A stretch of 64,000 nucleotides of DNA from Oscillospiraceae bacterium (GCA_015067315.1 SVMR01000002.1:62001-126000), one strand, 5' to 3'; positions 27,363 through 35,741 are shown, counted from the first letter of the stretch. Numbers and translations: made by a program. Notes: generated by a model not told the origin, from the letters alone.

Positions 27363-29084
27363 TTACGCAAATACTCTGAATACGTAAACATCTTCTGTTA
27401 CTTCGCTGTTTACTTCAATTTTTCTTGTTCTTGTGGGACGGTCTTTATCACGACTGATTAATCCCGCATTCGTCCAAGCTTCTGCGCAGGTCTTAATGTT
27501 TGTGAAGCCGTTATCGCTTAGGATTTTCTCAACTATTGAGGGTCTTATCTCAATTTCTTCAACCAAAGTTCTTCCGTCGGGAAGTGCTTTATTTTTGTGG
27601 GTAATTCTTCCCCAGGCTTCATTTATAGGCTCAATAGTTGCGGTGAACTTGCCATGTCTTACATAGAACTTTTTCTTATTGATGTGACATTTTTCGATGA
27701 TAATATTGTAGCTTGATGCAGATGTATCACGAGCATTGCCATTTTCTTCATCATAGCGACAGAGGAAATCATGGATGCCTTCGATGTCGAACTCTATGCC
27801 CAAAGCATCGGTAGCAATTTCTGCAGTGGCCATGAAGAGTGCGGCAAATTTTTCAACGAAACGTTCTGCGCTTGGGGTGTTGATGATTTCTGCCTGTAAG
27901 GTTTCCACCCAACGGTTATATATATCCATTACGAAATCAACCCCGCCGTTATCGATGATATATTTTGCTATCATAGGTGCCGCAAAACCGCCGTTATTCT
28001 TACAGACCTTTACTATTTCACGAGATTGCTCTGCGCTATCGGTTACTGGTTTATTTATTTCCATTACACGAACAGCAAGACCTTCATATTTACTTTTGCA
28101 CCTGTCAAGCAAGGAAGATTCACCACAGCTAATGAATGTGGTAGTGAAACCTTCAGATATGCTTGATTTTAGATCTTTGTTTAGGCGATTCTTGTCAGAA
28201 CCTTCGCTAAGGTCAAATATTAAGCGCGTCATATTTGGACTAAGGGATTTACCGAGTTCATTAAGAACAGTAACTACTCCCCTGTTGCCAGCTTGTGCAG
28301 TTACCATAGCGTTATCGGTTGATGACCATGACTGATAGATGCTTTTGAAGATTTTAGTATCGCCATTGACATCTATTTCTTTGACTTCTCCGTCGAATGG
28401 CTTTCCAGCCGTGCTCGCCGCCAAAGCAAGAGCCGTAGATTTACCCTTACCGGATGCATAGCAAAGATGTATTATTGGGTTACCAATACCTGTTTGTGCT
28501 GAAATTATGCCGTTAGGTACCGCCGCCAATGATGCGATTAGGGTTACTTCAAGTACCGGACTTCCAACAACTTGTTTTTCAATAAGATTCTTCCATTCAG
28601 TATAGCGTCCATATTCTCTAACATCGTAGTCGCCAACATATTCAGCATTTTGAGCACCAATGAGGTGATTTGCACGATAGCAGAGGTCATAGTCGCTATT
28701 ACCATTCGGAAGATAGATCCAACCAAGGTTATTGTAAACAGGGGATGCGCTGTAACCATTGTTTTCAAAATCTTCTTCTTGAAGAATAATCGTATCAACC
28801 AAAGTTTGGTAATTGTTTTTTGAACCCGCGCCGCCTTTGCGAGCCAACGTTTTTAGAAATGCCTGGTCTGCAATTTCGTCACGAAGAACTTTGATTTTTT
28901 TACATTTACCAAGGTAATCAAAGTGTAGTTCAAGGAAAACATCTCCGTTTTCTATATCTTCGCAGATATCGTCAACGATAACAGCTTTGCCAAAAGCTAT
29001 GAACTTAGATGTTTTTGCTTTTGTATTGTATTCTAAGCGGCCAAAATAGCCATTTTGAATACGAGCTGAAGTTGTTATGCCCAT
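27363..29084 (-). CDS. DUF927 domain ATPase (replication/primase-associated)
   Basis: 573-residue protein with the DUF927 core: YASGKGKSTALALAASTAGK (Walker A) and VVTVLNELGKSLSPNMTRLI (Walker B region), then FTTTFISCGESSLLDR (sensor). Such proteins resemble the helicase part of mobile-element primases and likely aid element replication. No primase (TOPRIM or AEP) domain is visible in the first 180 residues. The start is at 29084, preceded by AAAAGGAGG, not the ORF start at 29126. It heads the leftward operon with xis and int. Confidence 0.82.
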   Translation of the reverse strand: MGITTSARIQNGYFGRLEYNTKAKTSKFIAFGKAVIVDDICEDIENGDVFLELHFDYLGKCKKIKVLRDEIADQAFLKTLARKGGAGSKNNYQTLVDTIILQEEDFENNGYSASPVYNNLGWIYLPNGNSDYDLCYRANHLIGAQNAEYVGDYDVREYGRYTEWKNLIEKQVVGSPVLEVTLIASLAAVPNGIISAQTGIGNPIIHLCYASGKGKSTALALAASTAGKPFDGEVKEIDVNGDTKIFKSIYQSWSSTDNAMVTAQAGNRGVVTVLNELGKSLSPNMTRLIFDLSEGSDKNRLNKDLKSSISEGFTTTFISCGESSLLDRCKSKYEGLAVRVMEINKPVTDSAEQSREIVKVCKNNGGFAAPMIAKYIIDNGGVDFVMDIYNRWVETLQAEIINTPSAERFVEKFAALFMATAEIATDALGIEFDIEGIHDFLCRYDEENGNARDTSASSYNIIIEKCHINKKKFYVRHGKFTATIEPINEAWGRITHKNKALPDGRTLVEEIEIRPSIVEKILSDNGFTNIKTCAEAWTNAGLISRDKDRPTRTRKIEVNSEVTEDVYVFRVFA

Positions 29085-29465
29085 ATTGAGCCTCCTTTTC
29101 TGTTGAAAATTATTGACAAATCGCACAGAATTCTGCTACAATTCACTTACAGGTTAATTCCGCATTGAAATGCACGTTTTATGTGTTTTTTGCCTTAATT
29201 TAAATATATCACATCATATTTTCAAAGTCGAGATGGCATACTTACTGAACTTTTTTTATGTCTCTCATAGGCTTTCCTCGATAAAACGGTTGCCATTTTG
29301 TTTTGACCTCGATATCCTTGCCAAAACTTTTGTGCATTTTGACGAACCCTGTTTTTCATTTTTAGAAAATTTTTTCAAACAAATCATTACTGGACGCAAA
29401 TTGCCCCAACCGGGAGCAATCAGCGTCCTTTTTTCATATCAATTATTATTTTGGAGGTGGTAACT
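29085..29465. other. 380-bp divergent control region of the element
   Basis: AT-rich spacer between the leftward DUF927-xis-int genes and the rightward small-gene operon. Apart from the plus-strand promoter at 29113-29142 I see no clear gene; the 97-residue ORF at 29170 has no ribosome site and a low-complexity hydrophobic composition. It is the natural place for the element's lysogeny-type switch or replication origin. Confidence 0.5.
29113..29142 (+). promoter_or_regulatory. Putative promoter of the element's rightward operon
   Basis: TTGACA (29113-29118), 18-base spacer, TACAAT (29137-29142) on the plus strand, about 320 bases before the first rightward gene. Confidence 0.6.
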
Positions 29466-29780
29466 GTGCGACGCTATTCGTTGGCATCGGTTGATTACCG
29501 CAAATACGTTGACCTTGTAACTTTTGAGAATACCATTATCAATATCGTGCATCAAGTAATGCCTAATGCTGTTGTAAGTGTTGAGAAAGATTTTTATACT
29601 GTTTCTCCTACTCCAACACGCAGTGAAGCAGTGCGCATAGGTCGTATGTTAAGCAGTAAGGATATTTTAGGCAAATACTGCATCTATGTTCCTAAGTTAT
29701 TCTATGGTGAGGACATTGAGGAAAGGAGTTTGGAAAATTATGCAGAAACAAAAACAGAGTGTACTGGTGGACATTTCTGA
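29466..29780 (+). CDS. Small protein of the element, unknown function
   Basis: 104-residue protein starting at GTG 29466, preceded by GGAGGTGG (the ORF-track start at 29451 would include the ribosome site). Not recognised. The sequence alternates short beta/alpha-like stretches (FENTIINIVHQVMPNAVVSV) and has SEAVRIGRMLSSKDILGKYC. First gene of the rightward operon; its end overlaps the next gene by 41 bases. Confidence 0.65.
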   Translation: MRRYSLASVDYRKYVDLVTFENTIINIVHQVMPNAVVSVEKDFYTVSPTPTRSEAVRIGRMLSSKDILGKYCIYVPKLFYGEDIEERSLENYAETKTECTGGHF

Positions 29781-29943
29781 GGTTATCAAATGCTATCTCC
29801 CGGTAAGCAGACGCAAGGCTATCAAGTTTGTATCTCTTTATCTTGACATCAAGAAGATTGGCAACCGTATCTATGTTGAGAGGAGTAAGTTAGAAGAACT
29901 GTTGAGAGATCCTAACCGGGAAGATTTTCCTTTGCATTTCTGA
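29740..29943 (+). CDS. Small HTH/excisionase-like DNA-binding protein
   Basis: 67-residue protein. SRRKAIKFVSLYLDIKKIGN followed by RIYVERSKLEELL resembles the second half of the element's own Xis (ALAFVRYSGIDYLKIGRQYR...SSEKLEAFL), so it is probably an HTH_17-type DNA-binding protein. ATG at 29740 follows GAAAGGAG; the longer ORF upstream overlaps the previous gene too far. It may be a regulator of the rightward operon or a second directionality factor. Confidence 0.6.
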   Translation: MQKQKQSVLVDISEVIKCYLPVSRRKAIKFVSLYLDIKKIGNRIYVERSKLEELLRDPNREDFPLHF

Positions 29944-29990
29944 TTCTGTATCAAAACAGCAAAAAAATATATATTATTATCTTGCAGTAC

Positions 29991-30014
29991 GCGCATGGAG
30001 CAAAATCCATGCGC
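29991..30014. repeat. Perfect hairpin upstream of the next element gene
   Basis: GCGCATGGA-GCAAAA-TCCATGCGC, a 9-bp perfect stem just before the ribosome site of the gene at 30043. Without a proper T run it is more likely a regulatory or processing hairpin than a terminator. Confidence 0.55.
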
Positions 30015-30042
30015 TGATTTTATATTTAGGGAGGTTTCACCA

Positions 30043-30399
30043 TTGCTATTTATCATTGGAAATCGCGACGATTTATTTAAGGCTCAAAGCCATATTTCAC
30101 AGGATATTTTCATCAAGATATTTGATGATATTACTATCATGGACGCCATCTATGGAGAGCACAGAGATTATTTATCCGCAGGCGGTTATTCTTTGGTAGC
30201 ACAGACCAAGCAGGATTTGCTCACCGTGCTCAAGCTTTTTGACTACCATGCTCATCCATTTGAATGGGCAGAAAAAGTTACGGACGATTATATTTCTGTG
30301 CTTTATGTTTTCAACAACGATTTTTCCATCACTATTTACATGCCCCTTTCTATCTGCCCGCATGATTATATTGATTTTGAGGAGGATTTTATTTTATGA
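30043..30399 (+). CDS. Unknown protein of the element
   Basis: 118 residues starting at TTG 30043, which has AGGGAGG 8 bases upstream; the ORF start at 29995 lacks one and runs through the hairpin. Not recognised. The protein is acidic and mixed (TIMDAIYGEHRDYLSAGGYS; ICPHDYIDFEEDFIL) with no membrane segment or signal. It overlaps DUF1643 by 4 bases, so the two are translationally coupled. Confidence 0.65.
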   Translation: MLFIIGNRDDLFKAQSHISQDIFIKIFDDITIMDAIYGEHRDYLSAGGYSLVAQTKQDLLTVLKLFDYHAHPFEWAEKVTDDYISVLYVFNNDFSITIYMPLSICPHDYIDFEEDFIL

Positions 30400-30944
30400 A
30401 CACCGTTACCACAGTTCTCACCACCAAAACTATCTGTTCGGATGATGGTAGCAAGCGTTATTTGCTTAAGAAAACATGGGATAAGGAGAAACCAAAGCTT
30501 ACGATTATAATGCTTGCACCCAGTTCTGCTGCCGACATTGAACTTGACAGTTCCACTATGCTTGTACTCAACAATGCTTACCGCCTTAATTTTGGCAGTG
30601 TTTCCATTGCAAATTTATCTGCAGTAGTTAATGATTTTTCGTTGAATGAAGCAGATGTTGATGATACAGAAAATATCAATCACATTCTTTTGTCAGCAAA
30701 AAAATCAGATGTTATCATCTATGCCCCCGGTATTGGTAAGGCAAAAAACAAAACTTTTCAGGATTTGCAGAAAAACATTTTATCAGCTCTTTTACCTTTT
30801 GAGAGCAAGCTGTTTTGCATAGGAACATCTAATGGTAATGCAAAATTTCAGCATCCCCTCTCTCCTGCAGTTCGTAACTGGTTTCTTTATCCTTTCAAGG
30901 TCAATGATGTTATTGATGAAGATGTCAAGGCAAAAAAACATTGA
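30396..30944 (+). CDS. DUF1643 domain protein
   Basis: 182-residue DUF1643 protein: RYLLKKTWDKEKPKLTIIML, NNAYRLNFGSVSIANLSA and the C-terminal FQHPLSP motif. The family is common on mobile elements and in phages; its role is unknown, though the fold suggests a nucleotide or nucleoside-related enzyme. ATG follows GGAGG. Last gene of the rightward operon. Confidence 0.85.
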   Translation: MNTVTTVLTTKTICSDDGSKRYLLKKTWDKEKPKLTIIMLAPSSAADIELDSSTMLVLNNAYRLNFGSVSIANLSAVVNDFSLNEADVDDTENINHILLSAKKSDVIIYAPGIGKAKNKTFQDLQKNILSALLPFESKLFCIGTSNGNAKFQHPLSPAVRNWFLYPFKVNDVIDEDVKAKKH

Positions 30945-30952
30945 TTTTTACA

Positions 30953-30988
30953 TAGAAAAACTCCCTGTCTGTAACCCAGACAGGGAGT
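30953..30988. terminator. Terminator between the element's convergent operons
   Basis: CTCCCTGTCTG / CAGACAGGGAG 11-bp stem with a short loop. The better T run (TTTTTC) is on the minus strand, closing the lipoprotein operon; it may stop rightward transcription too. Confidence 0.8.
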
Positions 30989-31033
30989 CTATCTTCGGGA
31001 ACATAGAAAAGCGGTTTGTATGTTCCTCTTAAC

Positions 31034-32074
31034 TTATTTTATTTTTTCGAAATATACTTCACTTTCATCGTAATACCAAGGTTTTGTTATACCTTCCTTT
31101 TTATAATCCAAGTAAAATTCTTTTATGTATAAACCTTTTTCAACATCTAAATGCACAGCAAATGCCGCATCCATTTGATTATATCCACCTGCAGGAAGCC
31201 AAAAATTCAAATATATCTCGCTTAATGCCTCACAAACCATATTTCCCATGTTTGCTTCTCTATATCTTAATTTAAGTGCAACAGAACCTTCTGTTCTTTC
31301 TTTGTTAGATTTAGGAGCATTTTCGTATTTATTAAAATATGTATACCAAGGAGCATCATCTACCCATGGAGATGTAGAGTATATGTAATCAATTATTAAT
31401 TCATCACCAACTGTATTTATATCAGTTATCTCTATTTCAATAAATTCATCATAATGCTCAAATCTCCAGGTACCTATAAATCCGCTCCAATCGATTCCTT
31501 CGTTTACAATATAGTAATTGGGTTCCCATGTATCATAAATAAAAATTTCTGCATATTCACCTGAAAATTTTTCAGTTGCATATTTATAATCAAAATAACC
31601 CTCAAATGTATATGCATCAAAAGGATATCCTTCTGCTGTCGTACCTACAATATTTTCAATAATTTCAAATCTATTGAAGAAACGAGATAATTCATCCGTT
31701 ACTATTACTTCGTTAGTATTAACTCCATTAGGCTCAATGCTTATAGGATAGGCTTCATAATAATCCATAATCCATCCGCCTACATCATAGTAGCTGTGAT
31801 AAAGTATGTATTCAACAGTTATTATATAATCATCATTTTCAAGTACCGCAGAAATATATGCTTCATCATAGGCTTCGTCTGTTTTTCTTTTGGTTAATTC
31901 AAAGTCGGAGTATTCAAGTTCCTGGTTTTCATAATTCAAGTAATAAATATTAGCACCTTGTTCAATAAGTGAATTTTTCATTTCTTTCTCAGAAGGAACT
32001 TTATTACCTGCACCGCAACCTGCAAAAATGAATAACGTGCATATCATCAATGCAATTACACTTATTTTTTTCAT
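31034..32074 (-). CDS. Lipoprotein of the element, unknown function
   Basis: 346 residues. Signal peptide and lipobox are clear: KKISVIALMICTLFIFAGCG, so the mature protein is lipid-anchored outside the membrane. The rest is acidic, rich in Tyr, Glu and Asp (YYEAYPISIEPNGVNTNEVI; WYTYFNKYENAPKSNKE), and mostly beta-like. No family recognised. It is the last gene of a leftward set with the coiled-coil and Mor-like genes. A surface role such as exclusion of other elements or phage is possible but unsupported by motif. Confidence 0.72.
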   Translation of the reverse strand: MKKISVIALMICTLFIFAGCGAGNKVPSEKEMKNSLIEQGANIYYLNYENQELEYSDFELTKRKTDEAYDEAYISAVLENDDYIITVEYILYHSYYDVGGWIMDYYEAYPISIEPNGVNTNEVIVTDELSRFFNRFEIIENIVGTTAEGYPFDAYTFEGYFDYKYATEKFSGEYAEIFIYDTWEPNYYIVNEGIDWSGFIGTWRFEHYDEFIEIEITDINTVGDELIIDYIYSTSPWVDDAPWYTYFNKYENAPKSNKERTEGSVALKLRYREANMGNMVCEALSEIYLNFWLPAGGYNQMDAAFAVHLDVEKGLYIKEFYLDYKKEGITKPWYYDESEVYFEKIK

Positions 32075-32089
32075 AAGAATTACTTCCTG

Positions 32090-32653
32090 TTATTCAGTAA
32101 GAGTTTTAATCATTTCGTCACGTTCTTCTTTAGAAATGAGCTTCATATCATACTGCATTTCCACTTTGCGTATCGCTTCGAAATTATCCACTTTTTTCTT
32201 TGCAGAAGAAAGTTTAACATCATATTCTTCCTTAGAAATAATGTCCATAGCAAGCGCTTTATCAAGTTTATTTTTTTCTTTGATGAAATCTTCTTCTGCC
32301 CTTTCTTTCTCACGGAGGACTGCGTTATCCTTGATTTTCTTTTCCAATACAATTATTTCTTCTTCAAGCTTGTTTTTCTGCTCGAGTTTAGGGTCAATAA
32401 GTTTAAGTATGTCAGAAACATCTATACCGGGCATTTCTCCAGTTTCAAGGACATAGTCTACATATTTTCTTCCTATCTGAAGATAAGAAGCATCGAGTTC
32501 CTGCTGAATAACATTCACCTGTGTTTTAAGAGCAATAAGTTCATTTTGGTCTTGAACTGCAACACTTGTGCTTGAACCAACATTTGCTGCAGAATTAAGT
32601 ACGGATTTTCCCATATTACTTGCTACTTTAGTTACTTTGTCAAACAATGCCAT
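32090..32653 (-). CDS. Coiled-coil protein with C-terminal SHOCT-like motif
   Basis: 187 residues from ATG 32653, preceded by AAAGGAG. The N-terminus ALFDKVTKVASNMGKSVLNS looks amphipathic; residues about 45-150 form a long charged coiled coil (EQKNKLEEEIIVLEKKIKDN). The end has two short repeats of the SHOCT type (AMDIISKEEYDVKLSSAKKK and YDMKLISKEERDEMIKTL). SHOCT motifs often mediate oligomerisation. It is 2 bases after the Mor-like gene and 15 bases before the lipoprotein, so the three are one operon. Confidence 0.7.
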   Translation of the reverse strand: MALFDKVTKVASNMGKSVLNSAANVGSSTSVAVQDQNELIALKTQVNVIQQELDASYLQIGRKYVDYVLETGEMPGIDVSDILKLIDPKLEQKNKLEEEIIVLEKKIKDNAVLREKERAEEDFIKEKNKLDKALAMDIISKEEYDVKLSSAKKKVDNFEAIRKVEMQYDMKLISKEERDEMIKTLTE

Positions 32654-32654
32654 T

Positions 32655-33014
32655 TCAATATTCTCCTTTACCACTTTTTAAGCTGTCGCTTATTATTCTT
32701 CTAACTGTTTTTTCTGAATAGCCATACTTAACAGCTAAAAGTCTTATGTTATCGCCGTCATACTCCTGTATGATAATTTTCCTGATTCTCTCAGGATTGA
32801 AGAAGCGCACAGGAAAGCTGATTTGCTGACCTTTGAACATCCGATATATCTCCATTGCTGTATCCATGCCAAGCTTCTCACTCACCTCTTTATAAACAGA
32901 ATTCAGCAATTCAGGGTCATTTTCAGCCATTTTTATCACCTCTTTCGACAATTTTAACAAATTGCCATTCTCAAGTAAAATCCCAATGTCCTTGTGTTTG
33001 TCCAAATTTTGCAT
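32655..33014 (-). CDS. Mor-family transcriptional activator-like protein
   Basis: 119 residues from ATG 33014 (GGAGT upstream), shorter than the ORF-track frame. The C-terminal part matches the Mor/C activator family of Mu-like phages: KLGMDTAMEIYRMFKGQQIS, FFNPERIRKIIIQEYDGDNI, then the HTH RLLAVKYGYSEKTVRRIISD. It should activate or repress an element promoter. It is first of the leftward set and is preceded immediately by a terminator-like hairpin. Confidence 0.75.
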   Translation of the reverse strand: MQNLDKHKDIGILLENGNLLKLSKEVIKMAENDPELLNSVYKEVSEKLGMDTAMEIYRMFKGQQISFPVRFFNPERIRKIIIQEYDGDNIRLLAVKYGYSEKTVRRIISDSLKSGKGEY

Positions 33015-33027
33015 ATTATCACTCCAA

Positions 33028-33076
33028 CAAAAAAGCTCCCCTGTTAATGCTTTCTTAACTAGCACTAACAGGGGGC
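33028..33076 (-). terminator. Terminator-like hairpin immediately before the Mor-like gene
   Basis: Minus strand GCCCCCTGTTAGTGC pairs with GCATTAACAGGGGAGC, followed by TTTTTTG and then the ribosome site of the gene at 33014. As it lies between any upstream promoter and the gene, it is either an attenuator or an insulator against transcription entering from the attR side. Confidence 0.65.
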
Positions 33077-33470
33077 ACTTTTATGATATTTATGCGAAAT
33101 TATTGATTTTACGTTTGCGCAGAGGTTGGTGTAGATGGCAGTTTTTCTTTACCCAATTATTTCTTGGACAACCTTCTGTTTTTGGACATTTTTTGTGTTT
33201 TTCTATTTCTAGTATTTTTTTGCGAAAAATAGGGAAATTTGTCTGTGGCAACTCTTTTGATGTTGACTGTGTTGTTATTTTAGTCGTGTATTTTCCCAAA
33301 CGTTGTTTTTCTGATTGGGGAAATTCTTCTTTTTTCCCATGTTTTTGTCCTTGCTTTTTGGTGGCAGAAAGCTTGTTTTTTAGCACACGTCGGCAGATGG
33401 TCGGCAAGAAATGGCTTGAGCATGCGGTTTTTCCTTTATTTGCTAGGCTTATGTGATTTCTTTTTTCGTT
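33077..33470. other. Non-coding right end of the element
   Basis: About 390 bases, T-rich on the plus strand, without a supported gene. The 140-residue minus ORF at 33090-33512 begins inside the tRNA repeat and is low complexity. A local repeat TCGGCAGATGGTCGGCA occurs near 33390. It likely contains the right-arm recombination sites. Confidence 0.5.
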
Positions 33471-33518
33471 CTCATAACCCGGAGGTCGTTGGTTCAAATC
33501 CTTCCCCCGCAACCAGAA
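33471..33518 (+). repeat. Distal attachment site copy (attR)
   Basis: 48-bp exact copy of 25381-25428, i.e. the 3' half of tRNA-fMet from the anticodon loop. It is a non-functional tRNA remnant (no 5' half). Confidence 0.93.
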
Positions 33519-33555
33519 AAAATCCCTCGGACAGTCGTCCGGGGGATTTTTTGTG
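33518..33555 (+). terminator. Original tRNA-fMet terminator, now displaced
   Basis: AAAATCCCTCGGAC-AGTC-GTCCGGGGGATTTTTT, a long stem with a T run, directly after attR. In an uninterrupted chromosome it would follow the tRNA. Confidence 0.85.
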
Positions 33556-33624
33556 CCGTAATATTGAAAATATAAAATAAAAACAGTATTATATAATTAA
33601 ATATTAAGGTCAGGAGGTGTCTTT

Positions 33625-35022
33625 ATGCCGGAAAAATATTTTCTTCAAAGCCGCTGGAAACCCGAAGGCAATAAACTTTATTATTACGGTCTTAGAAACA
33701 AAGAAAATCTTTTCAGGAATTCCGTAAAAATAACCTCCGAACAAAAAAGAATAATCTCTTCCCTGCCCGGAGAACTTTCGGAAAAAGAAGTTTCCGTTTT
33801 AAAAAATCTTTTGGGAAAACAGGTGGTAACCGAAAACGAACTCCGAAAAATTCCAAAATCCCTTGCCGAAGCCCGCTTTTGCAAAAACTGCTGCGCAAAC
33901 GATTTTATAATTCCGGGAATCGAATTTGACGAAAACGGTCTTTGTCCCATGTGTCAGACCGCAAAAGATACCGAAAACCTTAAAAGCGTCGTTCCCGTTA
34001 TAAAACAAATCCCCCATTCGGAAAAATCCCGTTTTGACGTTGCCCTTTTTTACACCGGAGGAAAAGATTCAACTTTTCTTCTTTATTACCTTGCAAAAGT
34101 TAAAAAGCTCCGTGTCCTTGCCCTTACCTGGGAAATTCCTTTTATTTCAGAAAGTGCAAAACAAAGCATTGAAAACGCAAAGCGGATTTTTTCAAACGTT
34201 GAATTTATTTCAAGAAAAATCTGCGACGAGGATTTACGAAAAATTTATAAAAAACTTTATGAATTGAGCAAAAACACCTGCGCCTGCCCTTCCCTTGCCT
34301 ATATTATTTTTTATCCGGAACTTGTTGCAAACCGCGTACCATATTTCATGGCGGGAAACGAACCGGTTCAAATGCTCGGACTTTATTATAACCATATGTC
34401 CCCGAAATTTGTTTACAGCCTTTCCGAAAACAAGGCTCTTTCGGCAATTATTAATTTCGGAAGAATCTTAACCCTGAAACCTCCGCTTAAAAACGGCCAG
34501 TTCCAGACTCTTATGACAATGGGTCAGCTTTCAAGAAAAAACAGCGCCGTAATGGACTTTTTCGGATATTCGAACCCTCTTGTTTCAAACATCGTCAAAG
34601 CAATAAACGAAGTTCCGGAACTTATTCCGCCTTTTAAAAAAGCGATCCGGATTTCTTCCCGTTCCGGAAACATCCCCGCCTTTGTTCATCTTGATTTTGA
34701 CGAAATATGCGGCGGAAAATACGATTGGAAAAACGTTAAAACAACTCTTACAGAAGAATGCGGGTGGGTTCCCCCTTCCTCGGATAAAAAAGCGCTACAT
34801 ACAAGCTGTAAAATCGAAAGATGCAAAGACCATTCCCAGTTCCTCCGTTTTTATAACTGCGAAAGCAAAATGATTCCGTTCAGCGCTCTTGAAATTTCTC
34901 TTGCAAGCAGAAACAAACTGAACTCAAGGGAAGAAATTATCTATGAAATGGAAAATTTTCTCGGTTTTTCTCTTGATGAACTTCCGGAATGTTCCGTTAT
35001 GTGCGATTATATAAAGGAGTAA
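33625..35022 (+). CDS. PP-loop ATPase family protein with Cys cluster (amidotransferase/thiolase-like)
   Basis: 465-residue member of the adenine nucleotide alpha-hydrolase (PP-loop) superfamily. The PP-loop is FYTGGKDST (about 142-150). Before it is a Cys motif, CKNCC (86-90) with CPMC (107-110), in the form FDENGLCPMCQ known from N-acetyl-sugar amidotransferases. Further Cys occur in NTCACPS and near the C-terminus (HTSCKIERCKDH). It should adenylate a substrate before amidation or sulphur transfer; the substrate is unknown. It is followed 3 bases later by an EFR1 ferredoxin protein, suggesting a redox partner. ATG has AGGAGGT upstream. Confidence 0.72.
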   Translation: MPEKYFLQSRWKPEGNKLYYYGLRNKENLFRNSVKITSEQKRIISSLPGELSEKEVSVLKNLLGKQVVTENELRKIPKSLAEARFCKNCCANDFIIPGIEFDENGLCPMCQTAKDTENLKSVVPVIKQIPHSEKSRFDVALFYTGGKDSTFLLYYLAKVKKLRVLALTWEIPFISESAKQSIENAKRIFSNVEFISRKICDEDLRKIYKKLYELSKNTCACPSLAYIIFYPELVANRVPYFMAGNEPVQMLGLYYNHMSPKFVYSLSENKALSAIINFGRILTLKPPLKNGQFQTLMTMGQLSRKNSAVMDFFGYSNPLVSNIVKAINEVPELIPPFKKAIRISSRSGNIPAFVHLDFDEICGGKYDWKNVKTTLTEECGWVPPSSDKKALHTSCKIERCKDHSQFLRFYNCESKMIPFSALEISLASRNKLNSREEIIYEMENFLGFSLDELPECSVMCDYIKE

Positions 35023-35025
35023 AAA

Positions 35026-35706
35026 ATGGACAGAATATTTTATTTCAGCGGAAGCGGAAAAAGCAGAAGATTTGCGGAATTTTTAGGTAAAAAACTTGAT
35101 TTTCCGATCTCCGACTTTACCGAAACAACCGATTTTTTTGTCAAAACTGCAATAATTGTTTTTCCCGTTTACTGCCAGAATCTCCCGGATCCCGTAATTT
35201 GTTTTCTTAAAAAACTTAAAGCCGAAAACATAGCTTTTGCCGCGGTTTACGGAAGAAAATCCTACGGAAACGTAATTGAGGATGCGGTAAAAATCTCTTC
35301 CGGAAATTTTATCGGCGGAATATGCGTTCCCTGCGGTCACAGTTTTCTTTCCGAACCGGATGATTTTGATTTCGAATCCGTTCTTCCGTTTATCGAAAGA
35401 ATAAAAAACCCGGAAAGCGCAAAAACCGAACATTGCCCAAAGGATTTTTATGCGGATTTAATTCCTGCAAAAAGAACAAGAATCGGAGTAAAAATCAAAA
35501 GAAACGGTAACTGCAAAAATTGCGGAAAATGCACAGAAAATTGCCCCATGGGAGCGATTGAAAACGGAATAATCGGCAAAAACTGCATCCGCTGTCTTCG
35601 CTGCGCAACCGAATGTCCCGAAAACGCACTTGAATTCAAAACTTTATGGTTTTTGAAGGCATATCTTGTTTCCGGAAGAAAAAATGAAATCAAATTTTAT
35701 CTTTAA
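35026..35706 (+). CDS. EFR1-family flavodoxin-ferredoxin protein
   Basis: 226 residues with an N-terminal flavodoxin-like half (IFYFSGSGKSRRFAEFLGKK; FPVYCQNLPDPVICFLKKLK) and a C-terminal 2x[4Fe-4S] ferredoxin with CKNCGKCTENCP and CIRCLRCATECP. EFR1 proteins shuttle electrons; the partner is usually unknown. Co-transcription with the PP-loop protein suggests electron supply to that enzyme's chemistry or to a product step. Confidence 0.85.
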   Translation: MDRIFYFSGSGKSRRFAEFLGKKLDFPISDFTETTDFFVKTAIIVFPVYCQNLPDPVICFLKKLKAENIAFAAVYGRKSYGNVIEDAVKISSGNFIGGICVPCGHSFLSEPDDFDFESVLPFIERIKNPESAKTEHCPKDFYADLIPAKRTRIGVKIKRNGNCKNCGKCTENCPMGAIENGIIGKNCIRCLRCATECPENALEFKTLWFLKAYLVSGRKNEIKFYL

Positions 35707-35711
35707 ATCAC

Positions 35712-35741
35712 TTGACAATAACGCTTGTTTAACACTATAAT
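35712..35741 (+). promoter_or_regulatory. Promoter of yitT leader
   Basis: TTGACA (35712-35717), 18-base spacer, TATAAT (35736-35741), about 100 bases before the yitT ATG. Confidence 0.8.

Noticed and set aside
29170-29463. 97-residue plus-strand ORF between the divergent element operons
   Set aside because: No ribosome site, hydrophobic low-complexity content, and it overlaps the ribosome site of the next gene; it is treated as spacer.
33090-33512. 140-residue minus-strand ORF at the right end of the element
   Set aside because: It starts inside the antisense of the tRNA repeat and is Lys/Gln-rich with no motif or ribosome site; it is most likely non-coding.
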